This document shows, one piece after another, positions 5,044 to 12,152 of a DNA stretch of 16,575 bases (its first letter is position 1; each line of letters begins with the position of its first letter). The position numbers and the translations under genes are program-made. Where the stretch lies: assembly GCA_964439415.1 (NCBI GenBank), contig CAYTOJ010000033.1, positions 1 through 16,575 of the forward strand, given 5' to 3'. The notes under the pieces are model-generated. The model was not told the DNA's origin. It did not search any database and was given only the letters and a program-made list of their open reading frames with translations. The DNA is from CAYTOJ01 sp964439415 (GTDB taxonomy: Bacteria; Pseudomonadota; Alphaproteobacteria; Rickettsiales; CAZAGG01).

Positions 5044-7872
5044 TTAATATATACCCCATTCTTCCCAGCGTTCCAGATGCCTATAGCGGCTGGCGAGGGG
5101 TTTGCCTGAGTTTGCTACATAAAAGGCTGAATCGCTACGCAGGAATTGCTCCAGCATCAGTGGCAGATGTTCTTTAAAGTCTGCCAGAAGTTGCCTGATA
5201 ACCGTACTGTCAGCAAGTTCAGTCACCACGCCATCATCCCGGCCATTTATCTTCCAGAAGGCAAGCTCGCTGATATGCGTATTCGTAGTGCCTGTAGCAT
5301 CAAACCCTCCCCCCTCTGCAATCAGGGCTTCAACCAGAATCTGCGGCCTTTTTCCGGTGGAAATATCCTTGAGTGATGGCGGTGTTCCGGTTTTATAGTC
5401 CACCAGTGCTATCTCAGCATTATTGTAATCCAGGCGATCCGCCCGCGCTTTCAGCTTGAATCCGCTTAAATCAATTGCGCCTTTGATTTCAGCATAAGTT
5501 TTACTGTAGCGGCTTCTGCGCGCTGCTTCGTTCTCCAGCGCCCATTCCAGCGCACGTTTTATGCGCGGCAGCCAGAGCACCGCTAAAACCGGGGGATAAC
5601 CCAGGCGGTGGAATCCCCGCTCCGCCTGTTCCAGCAGAATATTTAAATGCTCCTCACGGGAGTGGGTTAGGAAATTACGCGCAAGGCTTGCCATGAGTTC
5701 ATGGATCATGATACCGAAATCCCGGCTGTCGGCCTCGCTATCCACCTCATCCAGCGGTTTTAATTTCAGTATGGAGCTACAATAAAATTCATATGGGTCA
5801 CGCATTAAAGTTTCCACTTCAGTTGCGTGTATCTCCGCGAGCCGGGCGGTAATGGGCGGGCTTGGCAAAGGTTCCTGCGCGGGGGTGTATTGTAGTGGTT
5901 TATGCAGGTAATCCAGCCACTCTGCTACCTCCAGGGCTTCATCCCTGTTCTTTATATCAGAGCCGTAGGCAATTTTAGCATACAGCGCCAGGCGGGATAA
6001 AAAACGCGATTCGGTGTTGAGCGCGCTACCGCTCTTCAGGCTGCGAGTGATATATACCTGCTTTGCTGATGATAACGCATTGACAAAATCGTGCGCCGCC
6101 AGCCCGGCTTGGTGCTCTATGGTAGGCAGGCCAAGTGTCTCGCGCATTCCGTTAGTTGCCCATATATCGCCGCTGCTGGTCCGCGGCCAGTTGCCATCGT
6201 TCATTCCGGCCAGAATTACCACATCAAACGCAAGTAACCGCGCTTCAATGGGTGTAAGCAGGAATATCCCACCACCTCCCTCCTGATCATGCGCAGGGCT
6301 ACATACTATGCTGCACAATACTTTGCGCAGAAAACCAGGCAGAGCCGAACGGCTTAAAGTAGCAGTCTGCTTAAACATAAGCAGTTCATCAAGCGCATCT
6401 TGAAGCTCCGCGCCGCCATCCGCATTCCATAATAACAGATTCTCACTATCGCTTGAATCACCACCAGCCATGATTTGCAGGAACTGGTTGAGAGACTCTA
6501 ATGTACTTTGCGGTATATCGGCCTTTTTGCTTGCGGCATCAAACAGGGCGCGGAAAAAACTTAAGGCTTCATCATCCTCCCCGCTATGTTCTAAACGGCG
6601 GATAATATCGCCCAGATTCTGATAAGCCTTGCTTGCGCGCAGTATATTCATCTCCGCAAATCTGGCGAAATCATAGGCTGAGCGGTCGCCATACAGTCCA
6701 TCACCAAAGTGGCACAGGGGATGCTTCAGCACAGCCAGCATGTCAAGCCCTGAGAAGCCGGAAGCAAAAGCGATAGCGGCAAGCAGTGCGAAGTTTCCCG
6801 CTCTGGTTTCCGGAAGCGAAATACCGGCTGATGATTCATGCTTTAGCCCATCCATCCGCAGTTGCAGGGAAATCCGGTGTAGCAGGTTTTTATCGGTGGC
6901 AATGACCGCAATCCTGTGGCTGTTTGAGAGCGCGGCTTTTTTAATCAGGTGCGGGATAGCTTTAAGCTCCCGCAGTTCATTTTCAAACTTTAAGCAGGTG
7001 ATATGGGCATACGGATCATCTCCCCCACGCATTACCCATTCATCAGCGCAAGCCGACGGCAGCATGAAACCACTATCTATTGCAGCTTGCGGGTCAATAC
7101 TGATAACCGCCTCCCTGGCCACTCCCAGCTTTTCCAGCAGCATCCGCAGGGAATACTGGTGATAGGCCTCAAGTCCTCCGTTCCAAGCGCGGCATTCCGG
7201 GGTTGCGTCCAGCCCATGCAGCACAATTATGCCACGGGGCATTTGAAAAACAGTTTTAATCAACTCTGCGGTCGCCGGAATACTTCCGGTTGAACCAGCT
7301 ATAATAACCGGAAAATCCGGTGGGCTTTCCCGCCATTGCCTGGCCGTGCCAAGGAGGTATTGATTACGCCGCGATTCAAAAGTCTGCAAAGCTTGAGCTT
7401 CAAGGCTTTTCTGCCATCTTGCGGAGAAATCACTTAAAAGCTGCATGGAATCCTGCCAGTGCTGCGAATATTCCTCAGGGTGCAGGCTGTGCAGATTCTC
7501 CAGGCTCTGGCCATATGTCTCAAGCTCCCCCAGAAAAGTCAGGATGGAAGCAGCCAGCGCAACCGCTTTTTCAAATGGCAGGCGGCCTTTGAAAATCCCG
7601 CTTATTATATCAGCGGCTATAACCCCGGCTTCCAGGCTTGAAACCACATTCGCATCATCGGAGAATGTCTCATCCACATCCCCTATCGCCTTGACTATCG
7701 GCTTAAACCTGTACTCATTATTGAAAATTTCTGCAAACTTCTGGCAGGAGCGGCGTGAAGGCAGCAAAACCAATGCGCGCCTCAGCTCATCTTCCGGCAA
7801 CTTCTCCGCCAGCAGTTTAGCCAGACCCGGCAGGAATCCAGCGGTGGAGGATATATTATAAATTCCCGTCAT
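5044..7872 (-). CDS. addB: Double-strand break repair protein AddB (alphaproteobacterial type)
   Basis: AddB is a subunit of the AddAB helicase-nuclease that resects DNA ends and prepares them for RecA. The 942-residue length fits the alphaproteobacterial family. The N-terminus (RALVLLPSRRSCQKF) is an inactive helicase-like fold with no Walker A lysine loop visible. The middle contains EARLLAFDVVILAGMNDGNWP. The C-terminal RecB-type nuclease begins near RDPYEFYCSSILKLKPLDE, with an IHELM helix, then RADRLD (810-815), DYKTG (825-829) and PQILVEAL (843-850), which supply the PD-(D/E)XK catalytic residues. The gene is divergent from recA, which fits a shared repair role. The partner addA, usually just downstream, is absent: the space downstream holds repeats. 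Confidence 0.93.
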   Translation of the reverse strand: MTGIYNISSTAGFLPGLAKLLAEKLPEDELRRALVLLPSRRSCQKFAEIFNNEYRFKPIVKAIGDVDETFSDDANVVSSLEAGVIAADIISGIFKGRLPFEKAVALAASILTFLGELETYGQSLENLHSLHPEEYSQHWQDSMQLLSDFSARWQKSLEAQALQTFESRRNQYLLGTARQWRESPPDFPVIIAGSTGSIPATAELIKTVFQMPRGIIVLHGLDATPECRAWNGGLEAYHQYSLRMLLEKLGVAREAVISIDPQAAIDSGFMLPSACADEWVMRGGDDPYAHITCLKFENELRELKAIPHLIKKAALSNSHRIAVIATDKNLLHRISLQLRMDGLKHESSAGISLPETRAGNFALLAAIAFASGFSGLDMLAVLKHPLCHFGDGLYGDRSAYDFARFAEMNILRASKAYQNLGDIIRRLEHSGEDDEALSFFRALFDAASKKADIPQSTLESLNQFLQIMAGGDSSDSENLLLWNADGGAELQDALDELLMFKQTATLSRSALPGFLRKVLCSIVCSPAHDQEGGGGIFLLTPIEARLLAFDVVILAGMNDGNWPRTSSGDIWATNGMRETLGLPTIEHQAGLAAHDFVNALSSAKQVYITRSLKSGSALNTESRFLSRLALYAKIAYGSDIKNRDEALEVAEWLDYLHKPLQYTPAQEPLPSPPITARLAEIHATEVETLMRDPYEFYCSSILKLKPLDEVDSEADSRDFGIMIHELMASLARNFLTHSREEHLNILLEQAERGFHRLGYPPVLAVLWLPRIKRALEWALENEAARRSRYSKTYAEIKGAIDLSGFKLKARADRLDYNNAEIALVDYKTGTPPSLKDISTGKRPQILVEALIAEGGGFDATGTTNTHISELAFWKINGRDDGVVTELADSTVIRQLLADFKEHLPLMLEQFLRSDSAFYVANSGKPLASRYRHLERWEEWGIY

Positions 7873-7897
7873 AAAATTGATATTTACTTTTTACTGC

Positions 7898-7918
7898 ATA
7901 ACGCATTTTATGTGTTAT
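7898..7918. promoter_or_regulatory. Dyad operator candidate between addB and recA
   Basis: The 21-base stretch is an imperfect palindrome with arms ATAACxCAT and ATGxGTTAT (8 of 10 pairs). It lies 25 bases before addB and 28 bases before recA. Its right arm includes TGTGTTATAG, which may be an extended -10 for recA; ychF has a similar TGTGTTATAA at 2284-2293. No alphaproteobacterial SOS box of the GTTC-N7-GTTC type is seen. The dyad could be the binding site of a regulator of both repair genes, but no factor can be named. Confidence 0.35.
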
Positions 7919-7946
7919 AGAAGATTTATCATTAAGGGTGGCATGA

Positions 7947-9011
7947 ATGGTTCTGGAGAAAAGTAAAGAGCGTGCGGTAGGGGTAGATAAGAAAAAAGCT
8001 CTTGATACCGCACTGGGGCAGATAGAAAAATCCTGGGGGCAAGGCTCCATCATGCGCCTTGGTCAGAAGAACGCTGTGGAAGTTGATACCATCTCCACAG
8101 GTTCCTTAAGCCTGGATATAGCGCTGGGTGTAGGCGGCTTGCCTAAAGGGCGCGTTATAGAAATCTTCGGGCCGGAAAGCTCCGGCAAAACCACGCTTAC
8201 CCTGCACGTTATCGCCGAATGCCAGAAACAGGGCGGTACATGTGCCTTTATAGACGCTGAACATGCGTTAGACCCAACTTATGCCCGTAAACTGGGCGTA
8301 AATATTGATGAGCTCGTTATCTCTCAGCCGGATTCCGGTGAGCAGGCGCTTGAAATTGCTGATACTTTAGTGCGCTCCGGCGCTATTGACTGTCTGGTGG
8401 TGGATAGCGTGGCGGCGTTAGTGCCAAAGGCGGAACTGGAAGGTGAAATGGGCGATGCCACCATGGGGGCGCAAGCCAGACTGATGAGCCAGGCACTACG
8501 CAAACTCACTGCTTCAGTTTCCCGCACCGGTTGCCTGCTTATTTTTATCAATCAGATCAGGCAGAAAATCGGCGTAATGTTCGGTAATCCCGAAACTACA
8601 ACCGGCGGCAATGCCTTGAAGTTTTATGCATCGGTGCGAATTGACATCCGCCGCATCGGCTCCATTAAGGAGAAGGATGAAATGATCGGTAACTCCACCA
8701 AGGTGAAAGTGGTGAAGAATAAAGTCTCCCCACCGTTCAAGGTTGTGGAATTCGATATTATGTATGGCGAGGGTATTTCCAAGGTAGGTGAGCTGGTGGA
8801 TTTAGGGGTTAAGGCCGGAATCATTGAGAAAACAGGAGCCTGGTATTCATATAGCGATAACCGCATTGGCCAGGGGCGCGAGAATGCCAAGCAGTATATG
8901 AAGGATAATCCGGTGGTCGCCGCTAAAATTGAAAGCGAAATCCGCGCCCGTTCCGGCAATCTCGCCAGCCTGGTAGCGGACGATGATGAATCAGGCAAAG
9001 CTGCCGCCTAG
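7947..9011 (+). CDS. recA: Recombinase RecA
   Basis: RecA forms filaments on single-stranded DNA, drives strand exchange and activates LexA cleavage. At 354 residues it has normal length. Walker A is GPESSGKT (75-82), the catalytic Glu is E105 in FIDAEHALDP, and the L2 loop region is NPETTTGGNALKFY. The C-terminus ends in an acidic tail with DDDES. The start chosen is the ATG at 7947 with AAGGGTGG at 7934-7941. An ATG four bases earlier (7943) gives only a seven-codon out-of-frame peptide that overlaps the true start. The gene is followed after 13 bases by the DedA gene, so the two are probably cotranscribed. It diverges from addB. Confidence 0.99.
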   Translation: MVLEKSKERAVGVDKKKALDTALGQIEKSWGQGSIMRLGQKNAVEVDTISTGSLSLDIALGVGGLPKGRVIEIFGPESSGKTTLTLHVIAECQKQGGTCAFIDAEHALDPTYARKLGVNIDELVISQPDSGEQALEIADTLVRSGAIDCLVVDSVAALVPKAELEGEMGDATMGAQARLMSQALRKLTASVSRTGCLLIFINQIRQKIGVMFGNPETTTGGNALKFYASVRIDIRRIGSIKEKDEMIGNSTKVKVVKNKVSPPFKVVEFDIMYGEGISKVGELVDLGVKAGIIEKTGAWYSYSDNRIGQGRENAKQYMKDNPVVAAKIESEIRARSGNLASLVADDDESGKAAA

Positions 9012-9024
9012 GTAAATAAAGCGG

Positions 9025-9636
9025 ATGCTGGAGCAGATTAATCAGGCGCTTACTGAGATGGGCTATCCTGGCCTTATACTGCTTATGTTTCTTGAGAATC
9101 TCTTTCCGCCTATTCCATCCGAAGTAATAATGCCGATGGCCGGGCTTGCCGCAGCTAAAGGAACCATGAGCCTGCCACTGGTGATATTATCAGGCTCTCT
9201 AGGGTCGCTGCTGGGTGCAATGCCCTGGTATTACGCAGGCAGAATCATGGGCAAGGCACGCATCAGCCTGCTTATAAACCGTTATGGCCGCTGGCTTGGT
9301 ATGTCGCTTGATGAATTCAACAAAGCATCCGGCTGGTTTGATAAGTACGGCCATTTTGCGGTACTGTTCGGGCGCATGATGCCGGCTATACGCACGCTTA
9401 TATCAATTCCCGCAGGAATATGCCGTATGCCGCTATGGATACTCACCCTCTACACCACTATAGGCAGCCTGGGCTGGTCAGCTTTTCTGGCCTACATTGG
9501 CTATTCTTTACAAAGTCATTATACCGATATAAGCTCATATATTGAACTGGCTTCCCGCATAATCGTGGGCAGCATAGTGGCTGTGTATATCTATAAAGTT
9601 GTTACGTTCAAAAAGTCAGAGACAGGAGGCTCTTAA
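9025..9636 (+). CDS. DedA family (VTT domain) membrane protein
   Basis: The protein has 203 residues, as expected for the family. It shows the typical FLENLFPPIPSEVIMPMAG near the N-terminus and GRMMPAIRTLISIPAG in the middle, the latter with the conserved arginines of the VTT fold, plus several membrane segments. DedA proteins are inner-membrane transporters; some members flip undecaprenyl phosphate or other lipids, and the substrate here is unknown. It follows recA by 13 bases. Its stop codon TAA (9634-9636) is immediately followed by the PE repeat, whose first base pairs with the final A of the stop. Confidence 0.93.
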   Translation: MLEQINQALTEMGYPGLILLMFLENLFPPIPSEVIMPMAGLAAAKGTMSLPLVILSGSLGSLLGAMPWYYAGRIMGKARISLLINRYGRWLGMSLDEFNKASGWFDKYGHFAVLFGRMMPAIRTLISIPAGICRMPLWILTLYTTIGSLGWSAFLAYIGYSLQSHYTDISSYIELASRIIVGSIVAVYIYKVVTFKKSETGGS

Positions 9637-9775
9637 TATACTGCTCGCGTTTCCGATGTGCGGATATTATCCTGTGAGTTGCGAGCAGTATATAATGCGC
9701 ATGGGGTTGGATTGGCGGCCATGCGCAAAACAAAAGAGATATACCTATCGCACTCTTGAAGTGCGATAGGTATAT
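9636..9775 (+). repeat. PE composite palindromic element, copy B (three hairpins)
   Basis: Three stems in a row fill the gap between the DedA stop and the next start. Hairpin 1: ATATACTGCTCGC (9636-9648) with GCGAGCAGTATAT (9681-9693), 13 bp perfect. Hairpin 2: TGCGCATGG (9696-9704) with CCATGCGCA (9719-9727), 9 bp perfect. Hairpin 3: ATATACCTATCGCACT (9739-9754) with its exact complement (9760-9775), 16 bp perfect, loop CTTGA. The same arrangement is repeated at 14433-14571 with loop sequences of hairpin 1 differing and the stems kept, which points to selection or function at the level of structure. Confidence 0.95.
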
Positions 9776-10466
9776 GAGTAAAAAGAAGAAAGCATTAAGT
9801 ATTCGCTACGGCATGGACAAACACATCCTGCCGCCTGTACTGCGTGAACAGGGTTGGGGAATCAAGCAGATCGACCTTGGTACGCCGCAGGAGGGGGCAG
9901 AGCAGAGGCTGGCTTGCTTAAAGGCATTGCCGGATAAAACATATGATGCCTTATCCTTCCAGCATGGCCTGCAGCGTCTGCATCTGGCTGAAGTACCTGA
10001 TATTCTCCATGAATTTAAAAGGCTGTTAAAGGTGGAGGGATTTGTACACATCACCGCCCCTGATATTTCACGGGTTGTGGATTATATCAAGAAGGACTTG
10101 CTGGAGGAGGTTATCTACACCTCCCCCCAGGGGCAGATTCTCCCCCTTGATATTATATACGGCCATAGCGGGGAAGTGCGGAAGAAAGGCCTGATGGAGG
10201 TGCATCAGAGCGGGTACACCCCTGCCAGTATAGGCCGTGTTCTGCGCGATGCCGGATTTTATAACATACGCATCCGGCGGGAGCCTGCATCCATGATCGC
10301 GGCCGCGAACAGGCCGAAGGAAACTTATAATCCTAATCAGGATAAAATCCGCATCATAGACCCTAACCTGAAAGAAGGGATGATGGACGAACTGGATACC
10401 GAGCCTGTGCACTGGAAGCCCATCCAACTTTCCACAGGTGTTAATAAATCACTGAATAACAGCTAA
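9774..10466 (+). CDS. Methyltransferase-like protein with degenerate SAM motif
   Basis: This 230-residue protein resembles small SAM-dependent methyltransferases of the type 11/COG4627 group. It has TYDALSFQHGLQRLHLAEVPDILHEFKRLLKVEGFVHITAPD, matching the usual stretch with the EHL-type helix, L-E-RLLK and the PD after a beta strand (residues about 57-97). The glycine-rich SAM loop, normally LxxGCG, reads LSIRYGM (8-14), so the protein may not bind SAM normally. The acceptor is unknown. The ATG at 9774 starts in the last bases of PE hairpin 3; a TTG start at 9756 inside the hairpin is less likely. No Shine-Dalgarno is seen other than AGG within the stem. The DUF2780-like gene follows after 8 bases. 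Confidence 0.72.
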   Translation: MSKKKKALSIRYGMDKHILPPVLREQGWGIKQIDLGTPQEGAEQRLACLKALPDKTYDALSFQHGLQRLHLAEVPDILHEFKRLLKVEGFVHITAPDISRVVDYIKKDLLEEVIYTSPQGQILPLDIIYGHSGEVRKKGLMEVHQSGYTPASIGRVLRDAGFYNIRIRREPASMIAAANRPKETYNPNQDKIRIIDPNLKEGMMDELDTEPVHWKPIQLSTGVNKSLNNS

Positions 10467-10474
10467 GATATATA

Positions 10475-10891
10475 ATGATGCAGGAATTGATACGGCAAAT
10501 ATCAGATAAGCTGGAAATCACCCAGGAACAGGCCAAGGCCGGGGCTGGAATAATTATCGGATTTATCAGGAATCATGTGGGGGATGAGATTTTTGCAAAG
10601 GTAAGTGAGAAAACACCAGGTCTGGATTCATTGATTGAAGCATCTGCAAAATCTCACAATAGCGGTGGTTTTCTGGGGGCAGTTGCTGGCCTGGTAGGCG
10701 GGATGACGGGGGGAGGCAGCTTCTCAGAACTTATAAGCGGTGCCGGGAAATTATCCGGAATTGGCGTATCTCCAGCGAAAATGGAACCGCTGGCTGAGAT
10801 GGTAATTTCATATCTGCGAAGCAAAACTGACAATACTGCGCTTGATGATTTAAGTGCCAGCCTGCCGCAGATGATAGCAAAAGCTGCATAA
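10475..10891 (+). CDS. DUF2780-like small protein
   Basis: This 138-residue protein has an N-terminal helical part typical of DUF2780 (VcgC/VcgE-like) proteins: ELIRQISDKLEITQEQAKAG, then a glycine-rich middle (FLGAVAGLVGGMTGGG) and a C-terminal helix pair (PAKMEPLAEMVISYLRS). The order, helix with LEIT-QAKAG, a PGLD segment, a Gly-rich loop and a final helix, is that of the family. Its function is unknown. Two ATGs occur in tandem (10475 and 10478), so the start is off by at most one residue. It lies 8 bases after the methyltransferase-like gene and 17 before fic, suggesting one transcript. Confidence 0.65.
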   Translation: MMQELIRQISDKLEITQEQAKAGAGIIIGFIRNHVGDEIFAKVSEKTPGLDSLIEASAKSHNSGGFLGAVAGLVGGMTGGGSFSELISGAGKLSGIGVSPAKMEPLAEMVISYLRSKTDNTALDDLSASLPQMIAKAA

Positions 10892-10908
10892 CATTAACAG
10901 ACACTACA

Positions 10909-11514
10909 ATGGTTCTGGAGAATAAGTTAAATATCACAGATCAGGTTGAGCTGAATAGAGCCGAAGAGAAAATCAGCAAACAGAAAGCCAGACAACTGTT
11001 TGAAACTGGCGATATAAATTCAATTCCCGTTGGAACGTTTGCAGGCCTGGCGCAGATTCATAAAATCCTTTTTGAAGATATTTATGACTTTGCCGGAAAA
11101 ATTCGCGATGTGAACATCACCAAGGGCAATTTCCGCTTCGCGCCTGTGATGTATTTGAAGCAATCGCTGGAACATATTGATGCAATGCCGCAAAATACTT
11201 TTGCTGAGATTATTGAAAAATATGTTGAGATGAATATCGCTCACCCGTTCCGGGAAGGTAATGGACGCGCAACACGCATCTGGCTGGATATGCTATTAAA
11301 GTGCCAGATGCAAAAAGTGGTGGATTGGAATCTGGTGGATAAGGAAGAATATTTATCAGCCATGCAGCGCAGTGTTGTAAAGGATATTGAAATCAAACAT
11401 CTCATTAAAGGCGCGCTCACTTATAAAATCAATGAACGAGCCGTTTTCATGCGCGGCATAGATGTAAGTTATTACTTTGAGGGCTACGCCCAGTTCAAGA
11501 CTGAAGATTTATAG
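10909..11514 (+). CDS. fic: Fic family adenylyltransferase (class III, self-inhibited)
   Basis: Fic proteins transfer AMP, or another nucleotide group, to protein side chains. The catalytic motif HPFREGNGRATR is complete at residues 112-123. The C-terminal helix SYYFEGY (187-193) has the S-x-x-x-E-G inhibitory motif of class III Fic proteins such as Neisseria NmFic, with E191 expected to block ATP alignment. The stretch KGNFRFAPVMYL is the usual flap region. At 201 residues the length is near that of NmFic. No separate antitoxin is expected for this class and none is seen. Known NmFic modifies DNA gyrase; the target here is unknown. The gene lies 17 bases after the DUF2780-like gene. Its first 14 bases equal those of recA. 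Confidence 0.92.
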   Translation: MVLENKLNITDQVELNRAEEKISKQKARQLFETGDINSIPVGTFAGLAQIHKILFEDIYDFAGKIRDVNITKGNFRFAPVMYLKQSLEHIDAMPQNTFAEIIEKYVEMNIAHPFREGNGRATRIWLDMLLKCQMQKVVDWNLVDKEEYLSAMQRSVVKDIEIKHLIKGALTYKINERAVFMRGIDVSYYFEGYAQFKTEDL

Positions 11515-11534
11515 TTGTGCAGCGCACAAAGGTG

Positions 11535-11562
11535 TTGACAAGATAGATAATTATATTATGCT
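11535..11562 (+). promoter_or_regulatory. Phasin promoter
   Basis: A perfect TTGACA (11535-11540) is followed after 16 bases by TATGCT (11557-11562). A transcript would start near 11569, about 37 bases before the phasin ATG, and would include the ribosome site GGAGCC at 11593-11598. This is the clearest sigma-70 type promoter in the window and suggests strong, independent expression. Confidence 0.55.
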
Positions 11563-11605
11563 GCCTTGCACAATCATTTTAATTCCAAACAATGGAGCCT
11601 AAACT

Positions 11606-12058
11606 ATGGCCACTAATCAACAGGGCAATTCAGCCAAATCAGCACCTTTTGGTGATTTTTATAAATTCTTTGGAGATTTCAAAGCTCCGAACTTTCCGAG
11701 CGTTGATTATAACTCCTATTTTTCAATCTATCGCCGTAACATTGAAGCTATTTCCGCAGCTAATCAGGCTGTGAGTGAGGGTTTTCAAGCGGTAGCCCGC
11801 CGCCAGGTTGAACTGGTGAAAAACCAGATTGAGGAACTTCTTTCCTCCAGCCGCGAAATCATGACCAACAGCAATCCTGAAGCACAGACTGCAAAACAGC
11901 TTCAGCTTGCTAAGCGCATGACTGAAAAGGCTTTCACCCATGTGCGCGAGCTTGCTGAAATGGCTTCTAAATCCAATATCGAAGCTTTCGATATAGTGAA
12001 CAAAAGAGTTGTTCAGGGGATTGAGGAAGTAGGAAAAGCAACCAAAGTGGCTGCTTAA
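11606..12058 (+). CDS. Phasin family protein
   Basis: Phasins coat polyhydroxyalkanoate granules and control their number and size. The 150-residue protein is almost wholly helical after a short polar N-terminus. It has the family pattern NIEAISAANQAVSEGFQAVARRQVELVKNQIEE (about 47-80), then a second coiled segment with Lys/Glu (AKRMTEKAFTHVRELAEMASKSNIEAFDIVNKR). This fits the phasin_2-type family of alphaproteobacteria. No PHA synthase is in the window. A strong promoter lies upstream and a clean terminator downstream, so it is a single-gene unit. The start has GGAGCC 7 bases upstream. Its presence suggests the organism stores PHA, unless the protein has another role. Confidence 0.88.
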   Translation: MATNQQGNSAKSAPFGDFYKFFGDFKAPNFPSVDYNSYFSIYRRNIEAISAANQAVSEGFQAVARRQVELVKNQIEELLSSSREIMTNSNPEAQTAKQLQLAKRMTEKAFTHVRELAEMASKSNIEAFDIVNKRVVQGIEEVGKATKVAA

Positions 12059-12087
12059 AAATACAAGGCTGCTGCTATTATGCATTT

Positions 12088-12114
12088 AAACCCGGCTTTG
12101 TGCCGGGTTTTTTG
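12088..12114 (+). terminator. Rho-independent terminator after phasin
   Basis: AAACCCGGC (12088-12096) pairs with GCCGGGTTT (12102-12110) around a TTTGT loop, and T residues follow to 12113. The GC-rich stem plus T-run is a classic intrinsic terminator 30 bases after the phasin stop. Confidence 0.93.
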
Positions 12115-12152
12115 TTTAAAATATTTCGTCTATGTGCTCTATACTGTTCTAT

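Noticed and set aside
6740..7162. Frames of 90-140 codons antisense to addB (6014-6286, 6740-7162, 7003-7293, 7320-7592, 7445-7861)
   Set aside because: They are all within the convincing addB gene, overlap one another, and show Ser/Arg/Cys-rich shadow composition.
7873..7946. Alphaproteobacterial SOS box upstream of recA
   Set aside because: I looked for GTTC-N7-GTTC or its complement and found none in the addB-recA gap.
7943..7966. Short upstream frame overlapping the recA start
   Set aside because: ATG at 7943 gives seven codons only; the ribosome site spacing suits 7947, and there is no sign of a regulatory leader peptide.
9756..9773. TTG start for the methyltransferase-like gene
   Set aside because: It would lie inside the loop and right arm of PE hairpin 3 and adds only repeat-encoded residues; ATG at 9774 is preferred.
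9636..9775. CRISPR array or riboswitch as an explanation for the PE repeats
   Set aside because: There are no regularly spaced direct repeats with unique spacers, and the three self-complementary stems recur in front of unrelated genes, which fits a dispersed element rather than a metabolite sensor.
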